Shown: positions 15,004 to 24,903, counted from the first letter of the stretch. The stretch is 64,000 nucleotides of DNA from Streptomyces sp. sk2.1 (GCF_008120935.1 NZ_RDBO01000020.1:1-64000); one strand, 5' to 3'. The notes: a model not told the origin generated them from the letters alone. Translations and numbers: made by a program.

Positions 15004-18000
15004 TCACGGCCGTTCGCCGGGGTGTTCGGGTGCGGGGGCGTCGCGGTCGGGTTCCGGGGTGCCGTATCCCCCGCCGCCGGGGGTGCGGAGCACCAGTACG
15101 TCGCCCGGTTCCAGGTCGGCCGTGTCGCAGCCGCGCAGCGGGGTGGGCGGGCGGCCGTCCGGGTGCTCGACGCACTGGTCCCCCAGGGCGCCCGGTCCGC
15201 CGCCCGCCATGCCGTAGGGGCGGACCCTGCGGTGGCCGGAGAGCAGGGCCACGGTGACGGGTTCCAGGAAGCGGATCCGCCGCTCCACCCCGCAGCCGCC
15301 GTGCCGTCGGCCGGCGCCCCCGCTGCCCTCCCGCACCCGGAAGTCCTCCAGCAGCACGGGGTAGCGCCATTCGAGGACCTCGGGGTCGGTGAGGCGGGAG
15401 TTGGTCATGTGGGTCTGCACGGCGTCGGCCCCGTCGAAGTCCTCGCCCGCGCCCGAGCCGCTCGCCACGGTCTCGTAGTACTGGATCCGTTCGTTGCCGA
15501 AGGTGAGGTTGTTCATGGTGCCCGAGCCCTCGGCCTGGACGCCGAGGGCGGCGTACAGGGCGCCGGTGACGGCCTGGGACGTCTCCACGTTTCCCGCGAC
15601 GGTGGCCGCGGGATGGACGGGGGCCAGCATGGAACCCTCCGGAATCCTCACTTCCAGGGGCTTGAGGCAGCCGCTGTTGAGCGGGATGTCGTCGTCGACC
15701 AGGGTCCGGAAGACGTACAGCACGGCCGCCATGACCACGGACTTCGGCGCGTTGAAGTTGTCCGGCCGCTGCGGCGACGTGCCGGTGAAGTCGATGACCG
15801 CGCCGCGGGCGGCCCGGTCCACGGTGAGGGAGACCTCGATGACCGCGCCGCTGTCGGTCTCGTAGCGGTAGGAGCCGTCGTGCAGTGCGGCGACGGTCCG
15901 GCGGACGGACTCCTCGGCGTTGTCCTGCACGTGGCCCATGTACGCGGCGACGGTCTCGCGTCCGAACTGGTCGACCATGCGCCGGAGTTCGGCGATGCCC
16001 TTCTCGTTGGCGGCGATCTGGGCGCGCAGGTCGGCGATGTTGGTGTCGGGGTCGCGGGAGGGGTGTGCGGCGGTGGTGAGCAGTTCGCGCGTCTCGGCCT
16101 CGCGGAACCTGCCGTCCCGTACCAGCAGCCAGTTGTCGAACAGCACGCCCTCCTCGTGGACGGTGCGGCTGAAGGCGGGCATGGAGCCGGGGCTGATGCC
16201 GCCGATCTCGGCGTGGTGTCCGCGCGAGGCCACGAGGAAGACCGGTTTCCCGCCGTCGTCCCGGTCGTCGAAGACCGGTGTCACGACGGTGACGTCGGGC
16301 AGATGGGTGCCGCCGTGGTACGGGTCGTTGACGGCGTACACGTCCCCGGGCCGCATCGACCCGGCGTTGCGGCGCAGCACCTCCTTGATGGACTCCCCCA
16401 TCGAGCCGAGGTGGACCGGGATGTGCGGGGCGTTGGCGATCAGGTTGCCGTCCGCGTCGAAGAGCGCGCAGGAGAAGTCCAGCCGTTCCTTGATGTTGAC
16501 GGAGTGGGCCGTGTTCTCCAGACGCACACCCATCTGTTCGGCGATCGACATGAAGAGGTTGTTGAAGACCTCCAGCATGACGGGGTCGACACGGGTGCCG
16601 ACGGCCGTGCGCTCCGGTCGCGGGCTCGCCCGGGTGAGCAGCAGGTGGCCGGTGTCGGCGAGCGAGGCCCGCCAGCCCGGGGCGACGACGGTGGTGGCGT
16701 CCGCCTCGGTGATCACGGCGGGGCCGGTCACGGTGTCCCGGGGGCGCAGCTCGTCGCGGCGGTGGAGGGGGGTGTCGTGCCAGTGTCCGTCGGCGAACAT
16801 CCGTACGGTGTCGTGCGGTCGCGGTGGTGCGCCGCCTCGGCGCGGGCGGCCGGCCGGCCTCGGCCGGTGCCTGCCCGCCGTTCCGGCCGCCTCGACCGAG
16901 ACCGCCTCGACGACCAGGGGCTTGTCCATGGTGAACGAGTAGCGGGCGCGGTGCTCGGTGGTGAACGCCTCGGCCATGGCGGGGGCGGTGTCCAGGTCGA
17001 CGGGCAGGCTCGCGTCCGTACCGGCGTAACGCAGGAGCACCCGGGCGCGGGTGCTGATCGCACTGTCGGGGATGGCGTCGGCGCGCAGTTCGGCGCGGGT
17101 GCGGGCGGCCAGTTCGGCGCAGAGCTCGCCCACCTCCTCGCGGGTCGTCGGGTTCAGTTCCGCCTCCACGGACCGTTCGCGCATGGCGGTGGCGTCGGCG
17201 AGGCCGATGCCGTACGCGGAGAGCACACCGGCGAGCGGGGGCACCAGGACCGTGTCGATGCCCAGGGAGTCGGCGACGGCGCAGACGTGCTGGCCACCGG
17301 CACCGCCGAAGCCGGTGAGGGCGTAGCGGGTGATGTCGTGTCCGCGCTGCACGGAGATCCTCTTGACCGCGTTCGCCATGTTGAGCACGGCGATCTCCAG
17401 GAATCCGGCGGCGACCCCGGCGGCGGTGGGCCGGGTCCCGGTGGCGTGCGCGATCTCGTCGGCGAGCGCGTCGAAGCGTTCGCGCACGAGGCCGGCGTCG
17501 AGCGGCAGGTCGCCGTCCGGTCCGAAGACGGCCGGGAAGTACGCGGGCTGGACGCGGCCGAGCATCACGTTGGCGTCGGTGACGGTCAGCGGTCCGCCGC
17601 GGCGGTAGCAGGCCGGGCCGGGGATCGCGCCCGCCGAGTCGGGACCGACCCGGTAGCGCCGGCCGTCGAAGTGCAGGACGGAGCCGCCGCCGGCCGCGAC
17701 GGTGTGGATGCTCATCATGGGGGCGCGCATCCGGACACCGGCCACCTGGGTGCCCAGTTCGCGCTCGAACGCGCCCGCGTAGTGCGACACGTCGGTGGAC
17801 GTGCCGCCCATGTCGAAGCCGATGACGCGGTCGAAGCCGGCCTGTCGGGAGGTGCGGGCCATGCCGACCACGCCGCCGGCGGGCCCGGAGAGCACCGCGT
17901 CCTTCCCCCGGAAGTGGGAGGCCTCGCGCAGCCCGCCGTTGGACTGCATGAACATCAGCCGGATGCCGTCGAGCTCCTCGGCGATCCCCTCGACGTACCG

Positions 18001-18660
18001 GCGCAGGATCGGCGACAGGTAGGCGTCGACGACGGTGGTGTCGCCGCGCGGTACGAGTTTGATCAGCGGGCTCACCTCGTGCGAGCAGCTGATCCGGGTG
18101 AAGCCCGCGGCGCGGGCCGCGTCGGCCACGGCGCGTTCGTGCGCGGGGTGGCGGTAGCCGTGCATCAGGACCACGGCGGCGGCGCTCAGTCCGTCGGCCC
18201 GCGCGGCCGCCAGGGGCGCGGTCAGGGCGTCCGGGTCCAACGGGGTCACGACCCGGCCCCGGGCGTCGATCCGCTCGGGCACCTCGATCACCCGTTCGTA
18301 GAGGGCCTCGGGCAGCAGGATGCGGCGGTCGAAGAGCTTCGGCCGGTTCTGGTACGCGATGCGCAGGGCGTCGCGGAAGCCCCGCGTGATGACCAGGGCG
18401 GTCGGCTCGCCGCGCCGTTCCAGCAGGGCGTTGGTGGCGACCGTCGTGCCGATCCGCACCGTGTCCACCCGGTCGGCGGGGACCGGTTCGCCGGGGCCGA
18501 GGCCCAGCAGTGCCCTGATCCCGGCCACGCCGGCGTCGCGGTAGCGGTCCGGGTCGTGGGAGAGGAGTTTGCGGGTGACCAGCCGCCCGGCCGGGTCCCG
18601 GCCCACGACATCGGTGAACGTGCCGCCCCGGTCGATCCAGAAATCCCAGCGTCCGCTCAT
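15004..18660 (-). CDS. 5-oxoprolinase (ATP-hydrolysing), HyuA-HyuB fusion
   Basis: This 1218-aa enzyme hydrolyses 5-oxo-L-proline to glutamate at the cost of ATP, closing the gamma-glutamyl/pyroglutamate salvage route. Residues 1 to about 690 form the HyuA part with the ATPase-like motifs [13 protein letters not shown] at the N-terminus, [12 protein letters not shown] (about 270), [13 protein letters not shown] and [11 protein letters not shown]. From about 700 on is the HyuB part ([20 protein letters not shown]). The full-length fusion is typical of 5-oxoprolinase rather than split hydantoinases. The ATG at 18660 fits the conserved [13 protein letters not shown] start, although the GGAGGG lies unusually close to it. 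The gene follows a repeat tract and may share a transcript with the helical-repeat gene upstream. Confidence 0.9.
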   Translation of the reverse strand: MSGRWDFWIDRGGTFTDVVGRDPAGRLVTRKLLSHDPDRYRDAGVAGIRALLGLGPGEPVPADRVDTVRIGTTVATNALLERRGEPTALVITRGFRDALRIAYQNRPKLFDRRILLPEALYERVIEVPERIDARGRVVTPLDPDALTAPLAAARADGLSAAAVVLMHGYRHPAHERAVADAARAAGFTRISCSHEVSPLIKLVPRGDTTVVDAYLSPILRRYVEGIAEELDGIRLMFMQSNGGLREASHFRGKDAVLSGPAGGVVGMARTSRQAGFDRVIGFDMGGTSTDVSHYAGAFERELGTQVAGVRMRAPMMSIHTVAAGGGSVLHFDGRRYRVGPDSAGAIPGPACYRRGGPLTVTDANVMLGRVQPAYFPAVFGPDGDLPLDAGLVRERFDALADEIAHATGTRPTAAGVAAGFLEIAVLNMANAVKRISVQRGHDITRYALTGFGGAGGQHVCAVADSLGIDTVLVPPLAGVLSAYGIGLADATAMRERSVEAELNPTTREEVGELCAELAARTRAELRADAIPDSAISTRARVLLRYAGTDASLPVDLDTAPAMAEAFTTEHRARYSFTMDKPLVVEAVSVEAAGTAGRHRPRPAGRPRRGGAPPRPHDTVRMFADGHWHDTPLHRRDELRPRDTVTGPAVITEADATTVVAPGWRASLADTGHLLLTRASPRPERTAVGTRVDPVMLEVFNNLFMSIAEQMGVRLENTAHSVNIKERLDFSCALFDADGNLIANAPHIPVHLGSMGESIKEVLRRNAGSMRPGDVYAVNDPYHGGTHLPDVTVVTPVFDDRDDGGKPVFLVASRGHHAEIGGISPGSMPAFSRTVHEEGVLFDNWLLVRDGRFREAETRELLTTAAHPSRDPDTNIADLRAQIAANEKGIAELRRMVDQFGRETVAAYMGHVQDNAEESVRRTVAALHDGSYRYETDSGAVIEVSLTVDRAARGAVIDFTGTSPQRPDNFNAPKSVVMAAVLYVFRTLVDDDIPLNSGCLKPLEVRIPEGSMLAPVHPAATVAGNVETSQAVTGALYAALGVQAEGSGTMNNLTFGNERIQYYETVASGSGAGEDFDGADAVQTHMTNSRLTDPEVLEWRYPVLLEDFRVREGSGGAGRRHGGCGVERRIRFLEPVTVALLSGHRRVRPYGMAGGGPGALGDQCVEHPDGRPPTPLRGCDTADLEPGDVLVLRTPGGGGYGTPEPDRDAPAPEHPGERP

Positions 18661-18750
18661 CCCTCCATGGTGGCCCGCGGAGCGGGCCGGGGGCCGGGCG
18701 GCGCGGCGGGTCCGGGGCATGGTCGGCCCGGACGGCGGGTGACGGGCCGT

Positions 18751-19069
18751 CGGGCACCGGGCCGGTACGGCGGAGTGCGCGACCGGGCGCCGACCCGGTA
18801 CGACAGGGTGCCCAGCCGGGCATCGACCCGGTTCAGCGGAGTGCGCGACCGGGCACCGGGCCGGTACGACAGAGTGTCCGGCCGGGTGTCGACCCGATGC
18901 GTCGAGGTGTCCGGCAGGGCGTCCGGCCAGGCATCGCCCCGATACGGCGGGGTGTGCGTCCGGGTGCCGACCCGGTACGGCAAGGTGCCCAGCCGGGTGT
19001 CGACCCTATGCGTCGAGGTGTCCGGCCAGGCATCGGGCCGGTACGGCGGAGTGCGCGACCGGGTGCCGG
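18751..19069. repeat. 33-bp minisatellite, nine units
   Basis: Nine 33-bp units can be aligned: 18751, 18784, 18817, 18850 and 18883, then a 12-bp partial duplication at 18916-18927, then 18928, 18961, 18994 and 19027, with a decayed tenth copy to 19069. A typical unit runs CGGGCACCGGGCCGGTACGG then CGGAGTGCGCGAC. Units diverge by up to roughly a third. The 11-codon period keeps frames open on both strands, which makes it look coding, but it lies between the stop of one gene and the start of the next. Confidence 0.9.
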
Positions 19070-19086
19070 GGCCGCGCCCCGCGCGG

Positions 19087-20505
19087 TCAGACCGCGGGGG
19101 CGTCGGGGCCGATCCGGCTGCGGACCGCCGTCTGCACCTCGGCCTCCTCGGCCGGGTCCGCGGCGAGGCGGCGCAGGCGTTCGGCGACCTTGATGTCGCC
19201 GGTCTCCGCGTGGAGTGCGGCGACCTCCCGGGTGGTCTCCTCGCAGTCCCACAGGCATTCGACGGCGAAGCCGGTGGCGAAGGAGGGGTCGGTGGCGGCC
19301 AGTGCGCGGGCCGTCCGGCCGCGCAGGTGCGACGAGGACGTCTCCCGGTAGACGTGCCTGAGCACGGGGGCGGCGCAGGCGATGCCGAGCCGGCCCGCGC
19401 CGTCGACGAGGGTCCACAGCCGCGGGGTGTCCGGTCCCTCGCCCCGTACGGCCTCGCGGAGCGCGCCGAGGACCAGGGACGCGTCCTGGGCGCCGCCCCG
19501 GCAGGCGAGCACTCCGGCGGCGGAGGCACCGAGCGCGTCGGGCCGCCGGGCCCAGCGCCGGGCCCGGTCCACGGCCGCCTCGCCGCACATCCGCTCGAAG
19601 GCGGCGACGGACGCCTCGGCGACGGTGTGCGAGGAGCTCGCCGCCCCGGTCTCGATCAGATCGAGCACGGCCGGATCCCTGGCCTCCGCCAGGTAGTGCA
19701 GGGCGGCGCAGCGCGCGCCGTCGGGGCCGCTGCGGGCAGCCTCGACGATCGCGGGCCGGTCCTCCGGGCCCGCGACGGCGTTGAGGCAGCGGGCGGCGGG
19801 CACGTGCAGGGCGCTGCCGCGCTCGTGTCCCTGCTGGGCCCAGTCGAAGACGGCCTGGACGCTCCAGCCGGGGCGGGGGCCGCCGGGTCGCATCTGGCGC
19901 TGCCAGCGGTCGAACGAGCCGCGTTCCGACGCGGCCCTGACCCGGCCGCCGACCGCCTCGCGCGGGTCGTCCGCCCAGAGCCGCCAGGGGCGGGGCTCGT
20001 AGGCGTCCCGTACGGTGGCGGCCAGTTCGGCGGCGCCCTCCTCGGTGTCCGGGAACCTGCCGAGCACGGGCACGGCGAGGGCGCGGAGCCCCGCGTCGTC
20101 GTCGCGCAGGGCGAGCTCGTCCAGGGCCCAGGCCCAGTTGGCGCCGGTCGCGGCGTACCGCCGCAGCAGGGCCAGGGCGTCCTCGCGTCCGTACGAGGCG
20201 AGGTGGCCGAGCACGGAGAGGGCCAGGCCGGTGCGCGAGTCGTCGGTGTCGAGGTGGTCGTCGGGACCGCACAGGTGCCGTTCGATCTCCTCGATGCCGC
20301 CGTCGAGGTCGAGATAAAGGCGTGCGTAGTAGAGGGAGCGGTTCTCCACCTGCCAGTCGTGACGCGGGTCGCTCAGGACGCAGTGGTTGAGGGCCGCCAG
20401 GGCTTCGGGGCGCGGTGCGGCGAGCGCGTGGAGCGTGCCGTCGCCGCGGCCTCTCTGCAGCAGGCCGAGCAGGGTGCCGCTCGGCGCTATGAACGGATCG
20501 AACAT
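19087..20505 (-). CDS. HEAT-like helical-repeat protein of unknown function
   Basis: This 472-aa soluble protein starts at ATG 20505 with GAGG about 9 bp upstream. The sequence is a series of short paired helices with repeated patterns such as ALAVPVLGRFP, AARCLNAVAG, AALHYLAEARDPAVLDLI and ARALAATDPSFA, typical of HEAT/armadillo-like solenoids that bind proteins. No catalytic motif, signal peptide or membrane segment is seen. In the DUF-type families that look like this, function is unknown. It runs towards the 5-oxoprolinase gene, separated by the minisatellite. Confidence 0.75.
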   Translation of the reverse strand: MFDPFIAPSGTLLGLLQRGRGDGTLHALAAPRPEALAALNHCVLSDPRHDWQVENRSLYYARLYLDLDGGIEEIERHLCGPDDHLDTDDSRTGLALSVLGHLASYGREDALALLRRYAATGANWAWALDELALRDDDAGLRALAVPVLGRFPDTEEGAAELAATVRDAYEPRPWRLWADDPREAVGGRVRAASERGSFDRWQRQMRPGGPRPGWSVQAVFDWAQQGHERGSALHVPAARCLNAVAGPEDRPAIVEAARSGPDGARCAALHYLAEARDPAVLDLIETGAASSSHTVAEASVAAFERMCGEAAVDRARRWARRPDALGASAAGVLACRGGAQDASLVLGALREAVRGEGPDTPRLWTLVDGAGRLGIACAAPVLRHVYRETSSSHLRGRTARALAATDPSFATGFAVECLWDCEETTREVAALHAETGDIKVAERLRRLAADPAEEAEVQTAVRSRIGPDAPAV

Positions 20506-20724
20506 GGAAAGAGCCTCACATCAAGCTGTCGACGCAACCGGGACTGTGCAGTTCCAAGTGCCGGGTGGGCACTACGCCGCGCAGCGACATGATCGGCCGA
20601 CCGCCGTCTTCTGCTTGGTGTAGACCATCTTCCTCTACCTCTCGTCGGTGGCCCGAACCAGGGCCCGCGACGTCATGATGACCCAGCCATTTCGCCACCG
20701 CGACCACATTTACGGCGTACCCGG

Positions 20725-21117
20725 TCAGCGGGAGCCGAAGAGTTCCAGCAGGTCGGCCTTGCCGAACATGCGGGCCGTGTCCAGGGCGGAGGGCGTTCCG
20801 GCGGCCGGGTCGGCCCCCGCCGCGAGCAGGGCCCCGATCACCGCGTCCTCACCCTTGAAGACCGCGCCGGCGAGCGGCGTCTGCCCCCGGTCGTTGGCCC
20901 GGTCCGGGTCGGCCCCGCGGTCGACGAGGGCCGTGACCGCGGCGGCGTGCCCGTGGTACGCGGCGAGCATCAGCAGCGAGTCCCCGCGGTCGTTGGTGAG
21001 GTCGGCGGGCACGCCGGCGTCGACGTACGCGGCGAGCGTCTCCGTCTCGCCCCGGCGGGCGAGGTCGAAGATCTTCGTCGCCAGCTCGATCACCTCGGGA
21101 TCGGGGGTTTCGCTCAT
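20725..21117 (-). CDS. Ankyrin-repeat protein
   Basis: This 130-aa protein consists of about three ankyrin repeats: TNDRGDSLLMLAAYHGHAAAVTALVDRGADPDRAN, then DRGQTPLAGAVFKGEDAVIGALLAAGADP and a partial third. Ankyrin repeats mediate protein binding, and the partner is unknown. ATG 21117 (MSETPDPEV) was chosen because the upstream extension is low-quality basic sequence. It is divergent from smeA. Confidence 0.85.
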   Translation of the reverse strand: MSETPDPEVIELATKIFDLARRGETETLAAYVDAGVPADLTNDRGDSLLMLAAYHGHAAAVTALVDRGADPDRANDRGQTPLAGAVFKGEDAVIGALLAAGADPAAGTPSALDTARMFGKADLLELFGSR

Positions 21118-21311
21118 CAGAGGGGCCGCCTTCCGTTTTCCGGTCCCGACTGCCGCCGAACCGCCTGGACGCACGCCGTGAAGGCCGTGCGAATGAACCG
21201 ACAGGGTACTGCCCGTCCGGCCGGACGGACCGGCCCACCCGGAACGGGGAATCGAACGCGACGCCCCTGCCACGCATTCCGCTTCGCCGGAACCATCCTG
21301 CGGCCATTCAA

Positions 21312-21332
21312 GTGAAAATAACGACTTTTCAC
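21312..21332. promoter_or_regulatory. Inverted repeat GTGAAAA-N7-TTTTCAC upstream of smeA
   Basis: A perfect 7-bp inverted repeat with a 7-bp centre lies 86 bp before the smeA start in a locally AT-rich stretch of an otherwise GC-rich region. This is the form of a dimeric regulator's operator. Which regulator binds is unknown; it could serve smeA or the divergent ankyrin gene. Confidence 0.5.
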
Positions 21333-21417
21333 CCGAATGCAGCTTTTATCGAATGGATACTTCCGGTGAACCTGGAAGGACTCATGGTGACCGTCCCCCC
21401 AACCAGGAGAACCTCTC

Positions 21418-21612
21418 ATGATCCTGTCCATGTCAGGCGTCGTCATTCTCGGCATCATCGTCTTCCTGTTCTTCAGGAAGGACGGCCTCAAGGCGTCCCA
21501 CGCCCTCGTCACCGCCCTGTTCGGCTTCTACCTGGCGGGCACCGCCATCGCACCGAGCATCACCGCGGGCGGCGCGAGCCTCGCCGGCCTCCTGGGCGGG
21601 ATCAAGTTCTGA
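21418..21612 (+). CDS. smeA: Small sporulation membrane protein SmeA
   Basis: This 64-aa protein has two hydrophobic helices (about residues 2-18 and 28-47) and little else. Size, topology and the downstream SpoIIIE/FtsK-like gene match SmeA of S. coelicolor, a small membrane protein that locates to sporulation septa and recruits SffA. The ATG has AGGAGA 7 bp upstream. The gap of 37 bp to sffA indicates an operon. Identification is by synteny and resemblance and is strong. Confidence 0.85.
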   Translation: MILSMSGVVILGIIVFLFFRKDGLKASHALVTALFGFYLAGTAIAPSITAGGASLAGLLGGIKF

Positions 21613-21649
21613 CCCTCCTCGACCGCTCCCACCCCTTCAGGAGACAGAC

Positions 21650-23284
21650 GTGGCCCGGCGACCACTCCCCCGCATTCTGAGCAGCGGCAGCGCCTCGATC
21701 ACTCGCAGTCGCGAGTTCGCGCGCACGGCCGCCGACAACGCCACCGACGTCCTCCATCCGCTGTTCACGGTCACCCGTGGCCTGCGGCTGCTGGTCGGCA
21801 CCGGACGGCAGAGGTGGGCCGCGACGCCCAAGGACCGGCGTGGTCCCACGCTGTTCCTCGTCGCGGCCTGCGTCCTGGTGTTCGCGGTCATCCCGTACGG
21901 GGGGCTGATCGCCCTGGTCACGGTGATGGGCGCGGCAGCCTGGGCGGGGCGGGAGCGGACCCCGGTGAAGACCGGCCCCGACGAGGCGGAGACCACGCGG
22001 CTCCGTTCCCTGTACGAGGCGCTCGTGCCGTACTTCTCCGTGGCCGACGACCCCGACCCGCTGTTCGCCCACGGCGGCGACTGGGCGAAGGTCCTCGACG
22101 AGTACCGGTTCGACGACAACGGACGGCTGACCCGCCTCCAGGTGACGTACCCCGCCCATTTCACCGACAGCGAGGCCGCCTCCCGGGCCCGGATCGAGCA
22201 GCTGCTGCACACCAAGTCCGGCCGCGGCCGCGAGTACCGCTTCTCCTGGGACGAGGAGGCGAACCGGCTCGTCATGGAGGTCCTCGCCCCCCTGCCCACC
22301 TCGATCTGCGCCCAGCGGTTCGTGACCGCGCCCGGCGAGACCGTGCTGGGCTTCACCGACGACGACGCGGTGCAGCGCACGGTCCCCGTGCAGGACGGCG
22401 ACACGATGCGCGACGCCCCTCCGGTCGTCTGGCGGACGGGCGCCCGCTCCACCGAGCCGCACCTGCTGGTCGTCGGACAGCCCGGCAGCGGCACCACGAC
22501 CCTGATGCGCTCCATCGCCCTCCAGGCGCTCCAGCACGGCGACGTACTGATCGTCGAGGGCGGCGGAGCGGGCGAGTACGCCTTCCTGGCCGGACGCGAC
22601 GGCGTACTGGCCCTGGAGTGCGGCCCGGCCGGCGCGTCGGCGATCCTGGAGTGGGCGGTCCACGAGACGGAACGGCGGCTGCTCGCCGCCAACCGGGCCC
22701 GGCAGGCCGGCCACCCCGCCCCCGACGACGTCAGGCGCCCGCTGTGGATCCTGCTGGACCGGCCCGGCGTCCTCGGCCACCTGGCCGCCGCCGAGAACCG
22801 GCCCGACCCGCGGGACCTGCTCCAGGTGCCGCTGCGGCACGGCAGGGCCGCCAACGTCACCGTGGTGCTGGCCGACCAGTTCGACGGCCTGGACTCCCTC
22901 GGCGAGACCGTCCTGGCCCACACCCGGGCCCGGGTGGTGCTCGGCCACTGCTCCCCCGAGCAGATCGGGACGGTGCTCGGCGCCGAACCCCCCACCACCC
23001 CGCCGCCCGGCGTCCCGGCCGGCCGCGGCTACGCCCGGCTCGGCACCGGTCCGGTGCTCCGGCTCCAGGTGCCCGCCACGCCCGACCCCTACGACGAGGC
23101 GACCGGCGAGGCGCAGCGGCAGTCGGTGCTCTGTCTGCTCCCGGAGCCGCAGGACCCGGCCGGAGCCGCCGCACCGGCCGGAGCGGACACGGCGGACACC
23201 GGGCCGGACGTCCCGGAGGGCGTCCCGGAACCGGTCCTGCCGCGCACCATGACCGCCGCCGTGGCCGCCGAGGCGGTCGACTGA
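21650..23284 (+). CDS. sffA: SpoIIIE/FtsK-like septal ATPase SffA
   Basis: This 544-aa protein starts at GTG 21650 with CAGGAG 6 bp upstream. Two membrane helices lie near residues 65-95, followed by a RecA-type motor domain with Walker A GQPGSGTTTLMRS at about residues 278-290 and Walker B-like LWILLDRPG at about 366. FtsK proteins usually have a longer motor; this short version with a single N-terminal membrane hairpin fits SffA, which in S. coelicolor is brought to sporulation septa by SmeA and helps chromosome segregation into spores. The Walker A has TTT where many FtsK proteins have KS, so the invariant lysine appears to be replaced by threonine (GSGTTT). Whether it hydrolyses ATP is therefore uncertain. 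Confidence 0.85.
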   Translation: MARRPLPRILSSGSASITRSREFARTAADNATDVLHPLFTVTRGLRLLVGTGRQRWAATPKDRRGPTLFLVAACVLVFAVIPYGGLIALVTVMGAAAWAGRERTPVKTGPDEAETTRLRSLYEALVPYFSVADDPDPLFAHGGDWAKVLDEYRFDDNGRLTRLQVTYPAHFTDSEAASRARIEQLLHTKSGRGREYRFSWDEEANRLVMEVLAPLPTSICAQRFVTAPGETVLGFTDDDAVQRTVPVQDGDTMRDAPPVVWRTGARSTEPHLLVVGQPGSGTTTLMRSIALQALQHGDVLIVEGGGAGEYAFLAGRDGVLALECGPAGASAILEWAVHETERRLLAANRARQAGHPAPDDVRRPLWILLDRPGVLGHLAAAENRPDPRDLLQVPLRHGRAANVTVVLADQFDGLDSLGETVLAHTRARVVLGHCSPEQIGTVLGAEPPTTPPPGVPAGRGYARLGTGPVLRLQVPATPDPYDEATGEAQRQSVLCLLPEPQDPAGAAAPAGADTADTGPDVPEGVPEPVLPRTMTAAVAAEAVD

Positions 23285-23357
23285 CCGGGCCGGGTGGGCC
23301 CGGTCGCCGGACCGGGCCCACCCTGGCCCCGCTCCGACCCGCCCGGCCCCGTCCCGG

Positions 23358-24857
23358 TCAGGCGACGAACGTCCGCGGTGTCTCGACCCCCGCACCGGCG
23401 CCCGACCCCACCAGCTGCGCGGCCGCCGCGAGCCGTACCGCCGCCTCGTCCGCCACCGGCCCGGTGACCGTGAACGGCAGCCGCACGTACCCCTCGAAGG
23501 CGCCGTCGACCCCGAAGCGGGGGCCGGAGGGGACCCGGATGCCGACCCGCTCGCCGGCCACCGCGAGCCGGGAACCGGAGAGGCCGCCGGTGCGCACCCA
23601 GAGCGTGAGACCGCCGCTCGGCACGGAGAACTCCCAGTCGGGCAGTTCCCGGCGGACCGCGGCGACGAGCGAGTCCCGGTTCTCCCGCGCCTGCTCGCGC
23701 CTCAGCCGGACGGCCTCCTCCCAGCCGCCGGTGCGCATCAGCCAGTTGACCGCGAGCTGTTCCAGGACGGGCGTCCCCATGTCGGCGTAGGCGCGGGCGG
23801 CCACCAGGCTGCGGATCACGTCCGGGGCGGCGCGCACCCAGCCGATCCGCATGCCCGCCCAGAACGCCTTGCTGGCCGACCCGACGGTGAGCACGGTGGA
23901 GCCCGCCGGGTCGAAGGCGCAGACCCGGCGCGGCATCCGCACGTCGTCGTCGAGGCGGAGCTCGTTCATCGTCTCGTCGACGACCAGGACCGTGCCCGCG
24001 GAACGGGCGGCGTCCACCAGGTCCCGCCGCCGGTCCTCGTCGGCGAGCGCGCCGGTCGGGTTGTGGAAGTCGGCGACGACGTAGGCGAGCCGCGGCGCCG
24101 CGTCACGCAGCACCTGCCGCCACCGGTTCATGTCCCAGCCGCCGAGCCCCTCCTCCATCGCCACCGGCACCAGCCGGGCGCCCGTCTCCCGCATCAGCTG
24201 CAGGATGTTGGCGTAGCTCGGGGACTCCACCGCGATCCGCTCGCCGCGGCCCGCGAAGAGGTGGCAGATCGCGTCGATCGCGCCCATCGCCCCGGTGGTG
24301 ACCATGATCTGTTCGGGCATGGTCGGAATGCCGTGCCCGGTGTACCGGTCGGCGATCATCTGCCGCAGGGCGGGCAGTCCGGCCGGGTAGTCGCCGTGGG
24401 TGTGGGCGTACGGCGCGAGCTCCTCGATGGCGCCCTGCACGGCCCGGGTCAGCCAGGGTTCGGGCGCGGGCAGCGAGGCGCAGCCCAGGTCGATCATCGA
24501 ACCGAGCGACTCCGGGGGCAGCGGCTCCAGGCCGCGCGCGGGCAGCGGGTTGCCCGCGGGCACGGCGGTCCAGCTGCCGGCCCCCCGCCGGGACTCCAGG
24601 AACCCCTCGCTCCGCAGCGCCTCGTAGGCGGCGGCGACGGTGGTGCGGCTGACGGACAGCGCGAGCGCCAGTTCACGCTCGGCGGGCAGCCGGGCGGCGA
24701 CCGGCACCCGGCCCTCCAGGACCAGGAGACGGATGCCGTCGGCCAGTGCACGATAGGCGGGCGGGCGACGGGTGCCCGGCCCGGCGGGCCGGGACTGCTG
24801 CGCCTGGAGCTGCCGGGCGAGCTGAGCCGCACCCACCGCCGAGGTCCACTGAGCCAT
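23358..24857 (-). CDS. MocR-type GntR/aminotransferase-like transcription regulator
   Basis: This 499-aa protein has a GntR winged helix (about residues 32-100, with LPAERELALALSVSRTTVAAAYEAL) fused to a fold-type I aminotransferase-like domain. The PLP lysine is visible in VGSASKAFWAG (about residue 323), and DFHNPTG is the conserved aminotransferase loop. MocR proteins sense PLP or amino-acid adducts and commonly control a divergent transporter. Here the divergent neighbour is a YczE-family membrane protein, the same pairing as Bacillus yczR-yczE. ATG 24857 was chosen by the usual MocR N-terminal spacing. Confidence 0.88.
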   Translation of the reverse strand: MAQWTSAVGAAQLARQLQAQQSRPAGPGTRRPPAYRALADGIRLLVLEGRVPVAARLPAERELALALSVSRTTVAAAYEALRSEGFLESRRGAGSWTAVPAGNPLPARGLEPLPPESLGSMIDLGCASLPAPEPWLTRAVQGAIEELAPYAHTHGDYPAGLPALRQMIADRYTGHGIPTMPEQIMVTTGAMGAIDAICHLFAGRGERIAVESPSYANILQLMRETGARLVPVAMEEGLGGWDMNRWRQVLRDAAPRLAYVVADFHNPTGALADEDRRRDLVDAARSAGTVLVVDETMNELRLDDDVRMPRRVCAFDPAGSTVLTVGSASKAFWAGMRIGWVRAAPDVIRSLVAARAYADMGTPVLEQLAVNWLMRTGGWEEAVRLRREQARENRDSLVAAVRRELPDWEFSVPSGGLTLWVRTGGLSGSRLAVAGERVGIRVPSGPRFGVDGAFEGYVRLPFTVTGPVADEAAVRLAAAAQLVGSGAGAGVETPRTFVA

Positions 24858-24880
24858 GGAAATCAGTCCACCTTCCTCGG

Positions 24881-24903
24881 ATTGGCCATAGTTGGCCACC
24901 AAT
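24881..24903. promoter_or_regulatory. Probable MocR operator with direct repeats TTGGCCA
   Basis: TTGGCCA occurs at 24882-24888 and again at 24892-24898, a 10-bp period that places both on the same DNA face. The outer ATTGG (24881-24885) and CCAAT (24899-24903) also form an inverted repeat. The block sits between the divergent MocR and YczE genes, as MocR operators usually do. Confidence 0.5.

Noticed and set aside
18751-19069. CRISPR array
   Set aside because: Units are contiguous and degenerate with no unique spacers, and no cas gene is near.
14950-20592. Very long plus-strand open frame (1880 codons)
   Set aside because: It is antisense to 5-oxoprolinase and the helical-repeat gene, which have intact domains and proper starts; such frames are a by-product of high GC.
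20648-20708. tRNA-like cloverleaf on the minus strand (GGTGGC...GCCACC with a CCCTGGTTCGGG arm)
   Set aside because: Too short, T-loop lacks the TTCRA pattern and no anticodon arm forms; only a plain hairpin remains.
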